Of a stretch of DNA of 17,878 bases, positions 1-8,221 are shown in pieces. The stretch is taken from positions 1-17,878 of the forward strand of contig CBFHXE010000052.1 in assembly GCA_965659715.1 (NCBI GenBank), in the 5' to 3' direction. The notes beneath the pieces are model-generated. The model saw only the letters and a list, made by a program, of their open reading frames with translations, did not search any database and was not told where the DNA came from. Source of the DNA: CABZJG01 sp965659715. GTDB taxonomy: Bacteria > Pseudomonadota > Alphaproteobacteria > Rhodobacterales > Rhodobacteraceae. The position numbers and the translations under genes were made by a program. Positions within the stretch are counted from its first letter, which is position 1. Each line of letters begins with the position of its first letter.

Positions 1-1176
1 TGGGTCGAAGCGGCCAAGGTGATCGCCGCGCCAAACCTGTTGCAAATGATCCACCATCTCAGCGGGCTGCGCCCGATTGAGCCGGCCCAGCCGGGCGAAA
101 TGACCCCTTTGCATTCAGGCCCCGATCTGCGCGAGGTCAAAGGCCAAGAGCGGGCCAAGCGCGCGCTTGAAATTGCGGCGGCAGGACGCCACCATCTGAT
201 GATGGTCGGCCCGCCCGCGTCCGGAAAATCAATGCTGGCGGCGCGGTTGCCCGGGATTTTGCCGCCCCTGTCGCCAGTGGAAGCGTTGGAAACCTCGATG
301 GTCTATTCGCTGGCTGGCCTGACCCAAGATGGCGGGATCAGCCGCCAAAGACCGTTTCGCGAACCGCATCATACTGCCTCAACCGCTGCCATTGTGGGCG
401 GCGGGCGCAGTGCAAAGCCGGGGGAAATTTCGCTTGCGCACAACGGCATTCTGTTCATGGATGAATTTCCCGAGTTTCCCAGCAACCTTTTGGAAACCCT
501 GCGCCAGCCAATTGAAACCGGCAGCGTGATGATTGCGCGGGCCAATGCCCATGTAAAATATCCCTGCCGCTTTATGCTGATCGCTGCGGCCAATCCTTGC
601 AAATGTGGCCATCTCAGCGATCCGAACCGCGCTTGTGGGCGCGCCCCGATTTGCGGGGCAGATTATCTTGGGCGGATTTCCGGACCGCTCATGGACCGAT
701 TTGATGTGCGGCTTGATGTCCCGCCGGTGTCGTTTCACGATCTTGATCTGCCCGCCAACGGGGACAGCTCGGCAGATATTGCGCGCCGCGTGCATGCGGC
801 GCGGGAGCGTCAAACCGAGCGGTACAAAACCCACAAGATGATCCGAACAAACGCTGATGCCGGCGGCGAGGTTTTGGACGCGGCGCTCAAACTTGCGCCG
901 GATGCCCAGCAGCTTTTGCGCACCGTTGCTGAGCGGTTTCAACTGTCTGCGCGCGGCTATCATCGGGTGCGCCGCGTGGCGCGTACAATTGCCGATCTGG
1001 CGGCCAGCGATCAGGTGTGCAAGCCGCATCTGGCCGAAGCTGTCAGCTATCGGCTTGGACCCGCAGACGGGCCACAATCCAATCAGCGATCTGCGCCAAA
1101 CTGGCATCAGCCTCGGGCAGAAGGCCCTGACATAGGGGCCAGACATGCGGCAAATCTTTCGCGACGTCACAGCTGA
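1..1176 (+). CDS. comM: ComM/YifB-family AAA+ ATPase (Mg-chelatase-like), 5' partial
   Basis: This is the C-terminal part of a ComM/YifB helicase-like AAA+ protein. In naturally transformable bacteria the family promotes branch migration during DNA integration; its role elsewhere is less clear. The frame is open from base 1, so the N-terminal ChlI/Lon-protease-like domain lies outside the window. Counting from the GTG at base 19, I see Walker A GPPASGKS (64-71), the family motif FREPHH (113-118), Walker B ILFMDEF (144-150), a cysteine set C194/C196/C206/C212 that looks like a small metal site, and GPLMDRFDV (222-230) from the AAA+ core. The family usually ends soon after a motif like HLAEAVSYR, reached here at base 1053. 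This frame continues 40 more residues with no family character, running antisense to the end of the neighbouring hydrolase gene. The family call is firm; the native C-terminus is uncertain. Confidence 0.95.
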   Translation, partial: WVEAAKVIAAPNLLQMIHHLSGLRPIEPAQPGEMTPLHSGPDLREVKGQERAKRALEIAAAGRHHLMMVGPPASGKSMLAARLPGILPPLSPVEALETSMVYSLAGLTQDGGISRQRPFREPHHTASTAAIVGGGRSAKPGEISLAHNGILFMDEFPEFPSNLLETLRQPIETGSVMIARANAHVKYPCRFMLIAAANPCKCGHLSDPNRACGRAPICGADYLGRISGPLMDRFDVRLDVPPVSFHDLDLPANGDSSADIARRVHAARERQTERYKTHKMIRTNADAGGEVLDAALKLAPDAQQLLRTVAERFQLSARGYHRVRRVARTIADLAASDQVCKPHLAEAVSYRLGPADGPQSNQRSAPNWHQPRAEGPDIGARHAANLSRRHS

Positions 1177-1966
1177 CATCGATGCCGCATTGGCGCAATT
1201 TTTCAGCCATTCGCAGGGTATCATCTAGCAAAATCTCACTATCCCCAACGGCCAAGTACACCGGCGGCGCGCCGGTATAATCGCCAAACAGCGGCGAGGC
1301 GCGCGGATCTGTTGCATCATTTTCCCCAAGATACATGGCAACCAACTCACTGGCGCGCTCGGCAGGTAGCAGCACTTCTTTTTCCACATTAAAAGCCCAG
1401 CTTTCCCCGGAAAAAGTCAGATCGGTTAAAGGGGAAAGGCAAAACACTCCGGCTGGCAAAGGCTGACTGTCAGCGATCAGCACATGCAACAGTGCAAGGG
1501 CCAGCCCACCGCCGGCACTGTCGCCGCCAAGGATGATCTGATCAGCGCTATAGCCCTGCTCAAAAAGGTCTTGATAGGCCGCCAGAGCATCATCTAATCC
1601 GGCTGGAAACGGATGTTCGGGCGCCAGCCGATAGCGTGGCAAACAAGCCATGCTTCCACTCAGTTGAGCAAGCTTGGCCAGCATTGCGCGGTGCGTATCG
1701 GGCGAGCCAAATATAAATGCACCGCCGTGCAGATAAAGAATGACTGAATTGACTTTAGGGTTTTCTGGGGCGATCCAAAGCGCTTCTCTTTGGCCGGATG
1801 GCGCGGCAAAACTGCGCTCCTTAAATGTCAAACCGCGCGGCGGCCGAAACCAAAACCGCGCCATCTTTTCAAACCTTTCGCGCAAATCCAGCGGATCAGC
1901 TCGGCGCAAATAGGGTTTTTCAGACCACCGCAGCGCAAAGTTTAAAATCCGCCGCCGCAGGGACAT
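1043..1966 (-). CDS. alpha/beta hydrolase, HSL-type esterase/lipase
   Basis: A 307-residue hydrolase of the hormone-sensitive-lipase-like family, probably a cytoplasmic esterase; the natural substrate cannot be read from the sequence. It has the oxyanion-hole motif LHGGAF (79-84), the nucleophile elbow GDSAGG with Ser150, a downstream acid segment DSEILLDD (242-249, Glu244 the likely acid by alignment with the family DPLxDE motif), and His274 in DLPHVWP. The frame is open 23 codons further upstream, but I prefer the ATG at 1964-1966. It lies one base after the gshB stop, with AGAGGG 6 bases upstream, and the extra residues would sit inside gshB. It is therefore the last gene of the rsmI-yraN-gshB string and probably translationally coupled to gshB. 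No signal peptide is seen. Its 3' end overlaps the extended comM frame on the other strand by 134 bp. Confidence 0.9.
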   Translation of the reverse strand: MSLRRRILNFALRWSEKPYLRRADPLDLRERFEKMARFWFRPPRGLTFKERSFAAPSGQREALWIAPENPKVNSVILYLHGGAFIFGSPDTHRAMLAKLAQLSGSMACLPRYRLAPEHPFPAGLDDALAAYQDLFEQGYSADQIILGGDSAGGGLALALLHVLIADSQPLPAGVFCLSPLTDLTFSGESWAFNVEKEVLLPAERASELVAMYLGENDATDPRASPLFGDYTGAPPVYLAVGDSEILLDDTLRMAEKLRQCGIDVSCDVAKDLPHVWPLCQGLLPEADASLAQIADWIVARLRVQADS

Positions 1967-1967
1967 C

Positions 1968-2903
1968 TTAGGCCCTCTTGCTTTCGATCGCCTGCCAGAT
2001 TTTTTCCGCAACATTGATACCGTCAAAGCGCTCAAGCTCTTGTATCCCTGTGGGCGATGTGACGTTGATCTCGGTCAGATACTCACCGATCACATCAATG
2101 CCGACAAAAATCTGTCCCTTTTCACGCAGCAGCGGGCCGATGGCGCGGCAAATTTCATGATCGCGCGCGCTTAGCTCAATCTTTTCCGGCCGCCCGCCCA
2201 CATGCATGTTCGAGCGGGTTTCCCCGGCCGCTGGCACGCGGTTGATCGCCCCGACCGGTTCGCCGTCGACCAGGATGACCCGTTTATCGCCCTTACTCAC
2301 CGCTGGCAGAAATTTTTGCGCAATCAACGGCTCACGCGAAAACCCGGTAAACAGTTCATGCAGCGATGCCAGATTGCGGTCATTTTGATCCAGCCGGAAC
2401 ACACCGGCGCCGCCATTGCCATAAAGCGGTTTGACGATGATGTCGCCGTGCTTTCGCTTGAACGCTTTGATGGTATCCAAATCACGGGCGATTGTGGTTG
2501 GCGGGGTCAGCTGTGGAAATTCCAGCACCAACAGTTTTTCGGGGTAATTGCGCACCCAAAACGGGTCATTGACCACCAGCGTTTTGGGATGCACCCGATC
2601 CAGCAAATGCGTAGTGGTGATATAATGCATATCAAAGGGCGGATCCTGACGCAGCCAGATCACATCGAACTCAGCCAAATCCACCTCTTGCTCATCACCT
2701 AAAAGCGCGTGATCGCCGACGACCCTTTGCACTTTTAGTGGCCATCCGCGTGCGGTCAGCCGGCCTTCTTGATAGGCCAGTTGGTCCGGGGTGTAGTAAA
2801 ACAGCTCATGTCCGCGCGCCTGCGCCTCTTCGGCAAGTCGGAATGTGCTGTCCGCTGCGATGTCTATCGGCCCGATTGGATCCATCTGAAATGCGATTTT
2901 CAA
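1968..2903 (-). CDS. gshB: glutathione synthetase
   Basis: GshB joins gamma-glutamylcysteine and glycine using ATP, the second step of glutathione synthesis, in the cytoplasm. The 311-residue length matches the bacterial enzyme (about 315). Visible family landmarks are the N-terminal MDPI (7-10), RQDPPFD (85-91), VNDP (111-114), the ATP-grasp glycine-rich loop KPLYGNGGAGVF (158-169), and EINVTSPTG (278-286), which carries metal and ATP ligands near the end. The start is a TTG (bases 2901-2903), because the strong AAGAGG is 6 bases upstream and the protein then begins MKIAFQMDPI as in the family. The nearer ATG is out of frame and stops after two codons. The gene follows yraN after 77 bp and abuts the hydrolase gene downstream. 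Confidence 0.97.
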   Translation of the reverse strand: MKIAFQMDPIGPIDIAADSTFRLAEEAQARGHELFYYTPDQLAYQEGRLTARGWPLKVQRVVGDHALLGDEQEVDLAEFDVIWLRQDPPFDMHYITTTHLLDRVHPKTLVVNDPFWVRNYPEKLLVLEFPQLTPPTTIARDLDTIKAFKRKHGDIIVKPLYGNGGAGVFRLDQNDRNLASLHELFTGFSREPLIAQKFLPAVSKGDKRVILVDGEPVGAINRVPAAGETRSNMHVGGRPEKIELSARDHEICRAIGPLLREKGQIFVGIDVIGEYLTEINVTSPTGIQELERFDGINVAEKIWQAIESKRA

Positions 2904-2909
2904 AACATA

Positions 2910-2915
2910 CCTCTT
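2910..2915 (-). promoter_or_regulatory. Shine-Dalgarno of gshB (fixes a TTG start)
   Basis: AAGAGG on the minus strand lies 6 bases before TTG and only 1 base before an out-of-frame ATG (2906-2908). The spacing therefore favours the TTG as the gshB initiator. The ATG opens a two-codon frame, ATG-TTT-TGA, whose stop overlaps the TTG. Confidence 0.8.
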
Positions 2916-2980
2916 TACGTTGACTTGCCTTTAAATGGCCAACCGCCGCCGCAATAGCAATAGGCGAGCGGCGACAATTT

Positions 2981-3349
2981 TCAATCACTGTAAAGCGCAT
3001 TTTCCAAGATTTCCACACCGGCCTCGGCATTCACCAGCGCCAGATCAAAGCGCATCTCACAAAGCTGGCCTTGGGCAAATGCTTCACAAAACTCTTCGGC
3101 GGTTTGAAACATCATTTGAATTTGCCCGCGGCTTAACCGGCTGGCAGCTGAGGCATGATCCCGCCCACGCTTAACCTCTACAAAAACCCATACTCCAGAG
3201 TGAAACAAGATCAAATCAATCTCGCCCCCCGTGCCGCGCCAACGGGTGTGTTTGAGTTGATAGCCGCAGTTTTGATAGTGCGCCGCAACCTGTTGCTCGG
3301 CCGCAAGACCGTCAAGATAGGCGTGTTTACCGGTCTTTTTCCTTATCAA
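2981..3349 (-). CDS. yraN: YraN family (UPF0102) nuclease-fold protein
   Basis: A small protein of the YraN/UPF0102 family, which has a restriction-endonuclease-like (PD-(D/E)xK) fold. Its cellular role is not settled. The conserved core is present: AYLDGLAAEQQ near the N-terminus, then RGTGGEIDLI and FVEVKRG, which supply the Glu, Asp and ExK residues of the presumed active site. The frame is open upstream to 3418, well inside rsmI. I chose the TTG at 3347-3349 because it gives 122 residues, the usual family length, and only a 23-bp overlap with rsmI. No convincing ribosome-binding site precedes it, so the start is uncertain (ATG at 3389-3391 is the alternative). It sits between rsmI and gshB. 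YraN also lies near rsmI and lpoA in enterobacteria, so the neighbourhood supports the call. Confidence 0.88.
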   Translation of the reverse strand: MIRKKTGKHAYLDGLAAEQQVAAHYQNCGYQLKHTRWRGTGGEIDLILFHSGVWVFVEVKRGRDHASAASRLSRGQIQMMFQTAEEFCEAFAQGQLCEMRFDLALVNAEAGVEILENALYSD

Positions 3350-4193
3350 ATTCCAGCGCCATCTGATAAATTTTACGTTTTGGCAGCCCATAAGCCTGGG
3401 CCACAGTTTCGGAGGCATCGCGCACGCTCATGCTTTGCAGCGCGCCGCGCAAAGCCGACACTATGTCATCTTGGTTAACAGAGCCTGAAGCCGCGCGGTC
3501 GATCAGCACCACAACTTCGCCTTTGACCGTTAAAGAGCGGGTTCGCTCCACAAGTTCGGCAAGTGTACCGCGCTGCACCTCTTCGAATTTTTTGGTCAGC
3601 TCGCGGCAATATGCTGCGCTGCGCGCAGCTCCAAGCACGTCGGCTGCATCGCTGAGCATCGCCGCCAGCCGCTTGGGCGATTCGTAAAAAACCAATGTGG
3701 CCGGCACATCTGCCAGCGCTTGCAACTGGCTGCGCCGCGCGGTTTTGGCATTTGGCAAAAACCCGGCAAACAAAAACCGATCTGTTGGCAAGCCTGCCAA
3801 AGTCAGAGCCGCCAAGGCCGCAGAGGGCCCCGGCGCCGTGGTCACAAGATGCCCATCATGTGCGGCCGCACGAGAAAGATCAAATCCGGGATCTGCGATC
3901 AGGGGCGTTCCGGCCTCTGACGCATAGGCCACTGATTTTTCTAGGCGCAAGTGCTCAAGCAGCTTCGGGCGCATGGCTTTGCCATTATGGTCATGGTAGG
4001 GCAGCAAAGGCCTATCCCCCAAAGCAATCCCGTGAATATCCATCAGCCTTCGCATGCTACGCGTATCTTCGGCCGCAATCACATCAGCATTTGCCAGAAT
4101 ATCCAGGGCGCGGAGTGTTATATCGCGAGCCGTGCCGATAGGAGTCGCAACAAAGTACAAACCGGGCGCTAAATTGACAGTCTTGTGATTCAC
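3327..4193 (-). CDS. rsmI: 16S rRNA (cytidine(1402)-2'-O)-methyltransferase
   Basis: RsmI uses S-adenosylmethionine to methylate the 2'-O of C1402 in 16S rRNA, at the decoding centre of the small ribosomal subunit. The 288-residue protein has the tetrapyrrole-methylase fold signatures expected: LYFVATPIGTARDITLRAL (12-30), IAAEDTR (39-45), the basic/His segment LPYHDHN (64-70), ASEAGTPLIADPG (91-103), and APGPSAALAAL followed by LAGLPTDRF (120-140). The start is GTG (4191-4193), two codons before the usual N-terminal consensus; its ribosome-binding site is weak. It is the first gene of the leftward string and diverges from the LpoA-like gene across an 82-bp gap. Confidence 0.97.
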   Translation of the reverse strand: MNHKTVNLAPGLYFVATPIGTARDITLRALDILANADVIAAEDTRSMRRLMDIHGIALGDRPLLPYHDHNGKAMRPKLLEHLRLEKSVAYASEAGTPLIADPGFDLSRAAAHDGHLVTTAPGPSAALAALTLAGLPTDRFLFAGFLPNAKTARRSQLQALADVPATLVFYESPKRLAAMLSDAADVLGAARSAAYCRELTKKFEEVQRGTLAELVERTRSLTVKGEVVVLIDRAASGSVNQDDIVSALRGALQSMSVRDASETVAQAYGLPKRKIYQMALEFDKEKDR

Positions 4194-4236
4194 CTCTAAA
4201 CCCGCTTTTTTTGAGCTTTATTATCGCGTTTTGAAA

Positions 4237-4264
4237 ATGGCTGTGATACAGCCATCCGTGACGG
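4237..4264. promoter_or_regulatory. paired inverted repeats in the rsmI / lpoA divergent region
   Basis: Two inverted repeats lie side by side. ATGGCTGT-GAT-ACAGCCAT (4237-4255) is perfect with 8-base arms, and CCGT-G-ACGG (4256-4264) has 4-base arms. The second arm of the latter runs into the GGAG ribosome-binding site of the LpoA-like gene. They could be an operator for the divergent genes or a leader RNA hairpin that affects access to the ribosome-binding site. The sequence alone does not decide, and no clear -35/-10 pair was found. Confidence 0.5.
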
Positions 4265-4266
4265 AG
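4263..4266 (+). promoter_or_regulatory. Shine-Dalgarno of the LpoA-like gene
   Basis: GGAG lies 9 bases before the ATG at 4276. It selects that ATG over an in-frame TTG at 4231 and an in-frame ATG at 4237, which would add residues ahead of a normal lipoprotein signal peptide. Confidence 0.65.
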
Positions 4267-4275
4267 TTGACACCT

Positions 4276-5448
4276 ATGTTTGACATTATTTTATATATCT
4301 GCAAGCGCTTGCGCGCCTTTGGCATAATTTCTTTTAGTTTTTTCCTCGTTGCATGCGGCCTTGAAACCAACAGATTGACCGATGGTCAGGGCGAATATAT
4401 GGCCGATCCCGTGCAAGTGGCTTTGTTGATCCCAAGCAGCGCCGAGGCCACCGCACCAATCGCAGCCAGTTTGGAAAATGCCGCACGGCTTGCTGTCGCC
4501 GATCTTGGCAAAGTGAAAATTGATCTTCGGGTCTATGATACCGCTGGAAATACCGATATTGCGGCGCGTCAGGCACAAAGAGCCGTCAAAGAAGGGGCCA
4601 AAATTATAATTGGTCCACTTTATGGCGGGGCTGCGAATGCCGCAGGCTTGGCTGTTGCCAACAAAAACGTGAATATCCTTAGCTTTTCAAACAATAGTGC
4701 GATTGCGGGCGGCAATGTTTTTGTCCTTGGCAAGACTTTTGACAATACCGCCAAGCGCATCGTTGAATTTGCCGCGGCGCAGGGCAAAATGCGGGCGATT
4801 ATCGTGCACCCAAATAATGTCGAAGGCAGTTTTGGCAGATTGGCGATCGAGCGAGCGGCAATGGATACGCCGCTTGAAATTGTGGCGACCCAAAGCTTTG
4901 AATTTTCCCAAGACGGCGTGGTGAATGCTGTGCCGTTGATTCGTGCAGCTGTTGAAATCGAAGAAGCGGATTTAATCTTTTTAACCTCAACCACAGCCGG
5001 CGCGCTTGGGCTTTTGGTGCAAATGCTGCCCGAAGCCGGTGTGCAGCCAGACACGGTGCAATTTGCAGGTCTAGCACGCTGGGATGTACCGGCCCAAAAC
5101 TTGGCTTTGCCCGGGGTTCAGGGGGGCTGGTTTGCCCTGCCCGACTATCGAAAAGCCGAACGGTTTTCTGCCCGTTACAAAGAAGCCTATGGTACACAGC
5201 CGCATCAACTTGCTGGGCTAGCCTATGATGGTATTGCTGCCGTCGGAGCACTGTTGATGGCAGGGCAAAGTGGTAACTTCAACCGCTCGGCCTTAACGCA
5301 AACGGCCGGTTTTGAGGGGGTTGATGGTATTTTCCGGCTCAACAGCGAGGGCACAAACGAACGCGGCCTAGCCATTGCTAAAGTCATTAATAAACGTGTT
5401 GTAATCCTTGACCCAGCCCCAAGCGCCTTTGACCTCCCTGGTTTCTGA
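4276..5448 (+). CDS. LpoA-like penicillin-binding protein activator lipoprotein
   Basis: A 390-residue predicted outer-envelope lipoprotein with a periplasmic-binding-protein fold related to the C-terminal domain of LpoA/YraM. In E. coli, LpoA activates the peptidoglycan synthase PBP1A. The N-terminus has basic residues (K10, R11, R13), a hydrophobic stretch (14-25) and lipobox L-V-A-C with Cys27. The mature part starts with a strand like VQVALLIPSS and includes IIIGPLYGGAANAA and ILSFSNNSAIAGGNVFVLG, typical of the leucine-binding-protein-like fold. It is much shorter than E. coli LpoA (about 680 residues): the N-terminal helical-repeat domain is absent, so the PBP-activating role is inferred from fold and context. 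The rsmI and yraN neighbours match the enterobacterial lpoA locus. It overlaps the likely glnD start. Confidence 0.88.
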   Translation: MFDIILYICKRLRAFGIISFSFFLVACGLETNRLTDGQGEYMADPVQVALLIPSSAEATAPIAASLENAARLAVADLGKVKIDLRVYDTAGNTDIAARQAQRAVKEGAKIIIGPLYGGAANAAGLAVANKNVNILSFSNNSAIAGGNVFVLGKTFDNTAKRIVEFAAAQGKMRAIIVHPNNVEGSFGRLAIERAAMDTPLEIVATQSFEFSQDGVVNAVPLIRAAVEIEEADLIFLTSTTAGALGLLVQMLPEAGVQPDTVQFAGLARWDVPAQNLALPGVQGGWFALPDYRKAERFSARYKEAYGTQPHQLAGLAYDGIAAVGALLMAGQSGNFNRSALTQTAGFEGVDGIFRLNSEGTNERGLAIAKVINKRVVILDPAPSAFDLPGF

Positions 5449-8221
5449 TCACTATCGCATCGAAGTTGCACAGCAGAGCGTGCAACTTATTTGTGATCCA
5501 GTTCAGATTTTTGACCTAAATGCTGCGGCCGAGACCCTTGCTGAGGCAGTCGAAACCGCCAAAAGCTCAAAAGGCCTGCGCGCGCGCATTGTAGAAGACC
5601 TCGGCGCGCGGCAAAAGGCCGGTATGATAGCAATCGCCAACGCATTTGAGGAAACGCCAGCTGCTGCGCATCAACTGACCCGGTCTTACACATATCTGAC
5701 CGATTGCCTGGTTCAAACAGTATGGAAAATTGCCGCCCAATGGCTGCATCCATTGCCCAATCCAACGGAGGGAGAGCGGTTATCTGTGATTGCCGTTGGC
5801 GGCTACGGCCGTGGGGAAATGGCGCCCTTTTCAGATGTGGATTTGCTTTTTCTAACACCATATAAACTAACACCTTGGGCCGAAAGCGTGATTGAAAGCA
5901 TGCTTTATATGCTTTGGGATTTAAAGCTAAAGGTTGGCCACTCTTCACGGACGGTCAAAGACTGTTTGCGTCTAGGAAAAGACGATTACACGATCCGAAC
6001 GGCAATGCTGGAAAACCGCCGGGTATGCGGTGATGCTGCGTTGAGTGATGAGCTGAACACGCGGCTATGGTCCGATCTTTTTTCTGGCAGCGAACGCGAA
6101 TTTATCGAGGCCAAACTGCAAGAGCGCAGCGCGCGACATATCAAACAGGGCGGCCAGCGCTATGTGGTCGAACCCAATGTCAAAGAGGGCAAAGGCGGGC
6201 TTCGTGATTTGCAATCGCTCTATTGGATTGCGAAATATGTTCACCGCGCGGACTCAGCCGCAGATTTGGTCGATCTGGGCGTCTTTCGCCCCGAAGAATA
6301 CCAGAAATTTAAACGGGCCGAGGGCTTTTTATGGGCGGTTCGAAGCCATCTTCATCTCATCGCAGGCCGTGCGGCTGACCAGCTGAGCTTTGATCTACAA
6401 GTTGAGGTGGCCGGGCGTATGGGCTACCGCGACCGCGCTGGCCGCCGCGGCGTTGAAATTTTCATGCAAGAATATTTTCGCCACGCCACAGGCGTCGGCG
6501 AGCTCACGCGGATTTTTCTTACCGCGCTAGAGGCCAGTCATGCCAAAGCAGCGCCGCTGCTTGAGCGCATATTTCGCCGGCGTCCAACAGTGCGGGCAGA
6601 TTATCAGGTTGTGCACAACCGGCTTTCGATCAAAACGCCAGATGCATTTTTACAAAGTCCGCTTAATCTTTTACGCCTGTTTCAAGAAGCTTTGCGCACA
6701 GGCCTGCTGATCCACCCGGATGCGATGCGGCTGGTATCGGCAAATCTTCACCTGATCGACGATAAGATGCGCAAGGATAGCGAAGCGCGGCAAATATTTG
6801 TGGATTTATTGCTGCGCCATGGCAATCCAGAGCGTGCGCTTCGGCGGATGAACGAACTGGGCGTTCTGGCGGCTTTTATTCCCGAGTTTGAACCCATCGT
6901 CGCAATGATGCAGTTCAATATGTATCATAGCTACACGGTGGATGAGCATACGATCCAATGCATCCGGAACTTGGCCCAGATCGAGCGCGAAGAATTGGTC
7001 GAAGAGCTGCCGGTGGCAAGCTCAATCCTGAAGCAAGGGATCAACCGCAAAGTAATTTATATTGCCCTTTTGCTGCATGATATTGGCAAAGGTCGAAACG
7101 AAGACCATTCAGTTCTCGGGGCAAAAATTACCCGTAAAGTGGCGCCTCGGTTGGGGCTTAGCAAATCTGACGTGGACACGGCCGAATGGCTGGTGCGCTA
7201 TCACCTTTTGATGTCCGACATGGCGCAAAAGCGCGATATCGCCGATCCGCGCACAGTGCGCGACTTTGCCAAAGCGGTGCAAACAGTCAAACGTCTGGAT
7301 TTGCTAACGGTTTTGACCGTATGTGACATCCGCGGCGTTGGCCCCGATACGTGGAACAACTGGAAAGCCGCGCTGATCCGGGCGCTTTACCGGCAAACCC
7401 GCCGCGCTTTGGAAACCGGTCAAGAAGCACTTAACCCCGAAAACCGCGGCACAGAGGCCAAACAGAACTTACGCGCTGCGCTGCCGAGTTGGAGCGCCAA
7501 AGACCTCAAAACCGAAACCGGCCGGCATTATCCACCGTATTGGCAGGGTCTGCATGTAACCGCCCATGCGGTGTTTGCCCAACTGCTGAAAAAAATCGGC
7601 GAGGATGAAATCCGCATTGATCTTCACCCCGATACCGACCGTGATGCCACTAGGGTGTGTTTTGCTCTGGTCGATCATCCCGGCATTTTTTCCCGTTTGG
7701 CCGGGGCCTTGGCGCTTCTGGGCGCCAATGTGGTAGATGCCCGCAGTTACACTTCAAAAGACGGCTACGCCACCGCTGCGTTCTGGATACAAGACGCCGA
7801 AGGGCACCCCTATGATGCTGCCCGATTGCCGCGCTTGCAGCAGATCATTGAAAAAACGCTCAAAGGCGAAGTTGTCGCGCGCGATGCGATCAAGGACAAA
7901 GATAAGATTAAAAAACGCGAGCGCGCCTTTAGAGTGCCCACCTCGATCACCTTTGATAACGAGGGTTCGGAAATTTATACCATCATCGAGGTCGACACCC
8001 GTGATCGGCCGGGGCTTTTGTTTGATCTGACGCGGACATTGGCGAACGCACATGTCTATATCAATTCAGCGGTGATCGCGACCTACGGTGAACAGGTGGT
8101 TGACAGCTTTTATGTCAAAGACATGTTTGGCCTAAAGTTCCACAGCACCGGTAAACAGCAATCGCTGGAGCGTAAGTTGCGCGAAGCGATAGAAAGCGGC
8201 GCCCAGAGGGCTGCGCGATGA
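5408..8221 (+). CDS. glnD: bifunctional PII uridylyltransferase / uridylyl-removing enzyme
   Basis: GlnD senses glutamine and adds or removes UMP on PII proteins (GlnB/GlnK), thereby setting glutamine synthetase activity and Ntr transcription. All four parts are present: the nucleotidyltransferase motif GGYGRGEMAPFSDVDLLFL (131-149, with D143 and D145), the GlnD middle region with VEPNVKEGKGGLRDLQ, the HD hydrolase domain with LLHDIGKG (His557, Asp558), and two C-terminal ACT domains starting near residues 750 and 856. The length, up to 937 residues, is normal. There is no early ATG. TTG at 5408 and TTG at 5429 are the candidates, both inside the end of the LpoA-like gene and neither with a clear ribosome-binding site, so coupled translation is likely. 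The stop overlaps the murJ ATG (ATGA). Confidence 0.96.
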   Translation: MTQPQAPLTSLVSDHYRIEVAQQSVQLICDPVQIFDLNAAAETLAEAVETAKSSKGLRARIVEDLGARQKAGMIAIANAFEETPAAAHQLTRSYTYLTDCLVQTVWKIAAQWLHPLPNPTEGERLSVIAVGGYGRGEMAPFSDVDLLFLTPYKLTPWAESVIESMLYMLWDLKLKVGHSSRTVKDCLRLGKDDYTIRTAMLENRRVCGDAALSDELNTRLWSDLFSGSEREFIEAKLQERSARHIKQGGQRYVVEPNVKEGKGGLRDLQSLYWIAKYVHRADSAADLVDLGVFRPEEYQKFKRAEGFLWAVRSHLHLIAGRAADQLSFDLQVEVAGRMGYRDRAGRRGVEIFMQEYFRHATGVGELTRIFLTALEASHAKAAPLLERIFRRRPTVRADYQVVHNRLSIKTPDAFLQSPLNLLRLFQEALRTGLLIHPDAMRLVSANLHLIDDKMRKDSEARQIFVDLLLRHGNPERALRRMNELGVLAAFIPEFEPIVAMMQFNMYHSYTVDEHTIQCIRNLAQIEREELVEELPVASSILKQGINRKVIYIALLLHDIGKGRNEDHSVLGAKITRKVAPRLGLSKSDVDTAEWLVRYHLLMSDMAQKRDIADPRTVRDFAKAVQTVKRLDLLTVLTVCDIRGVGPDTWNNWKAALIRALYRQTRRALETGQEALNPENRGTEAKQNLRAALPSWSAKDLKTETGRHYPPYWQGLHVTAHAVFAQLLKKIGEDEIRIDLHPDTDRDATRVCFALVDHPGIFSRLAGALALLGANVVDARSYTSKDGYATAAFWIQDAEGHPYDAARLPRLQQIIEKTLKGEVVARDAIKDKDKIKKRERAFRVPTSITFDNEGSEIYTIIEVDTRDRPGLLFDLTRTLANAHVYINSAVIATYGEQVVDSFYVKDMFGLKFHSTGKQQSLERKLREAIESGAQRAAR

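Noticed and set aside
379..1224. 281-codon open frame on the minus strand across comM
   Set aside because: It is antisense to well-conserved comM motifs, has no recognisable domain, and its composition follows the codon pattern of comM.
2202..2702. 166-codon open frame on the plus strand
   Set aside because: It lies wholly antisense to gshB, whose motifs are complete; no family resemblance or credible ribosome-binding site.
2944..2973. CGCCGC / GCGGCG repeat between yraN and gshB as a terminator
   Set aside because: Low-complexity G+C arms, a 15-base loop and no T-run; the genes appear to be one operon.
3695..4141. 148-codon open frame on the plus strand
   Set aside because: Antisense to the conserved part of rsmI; no domain features.
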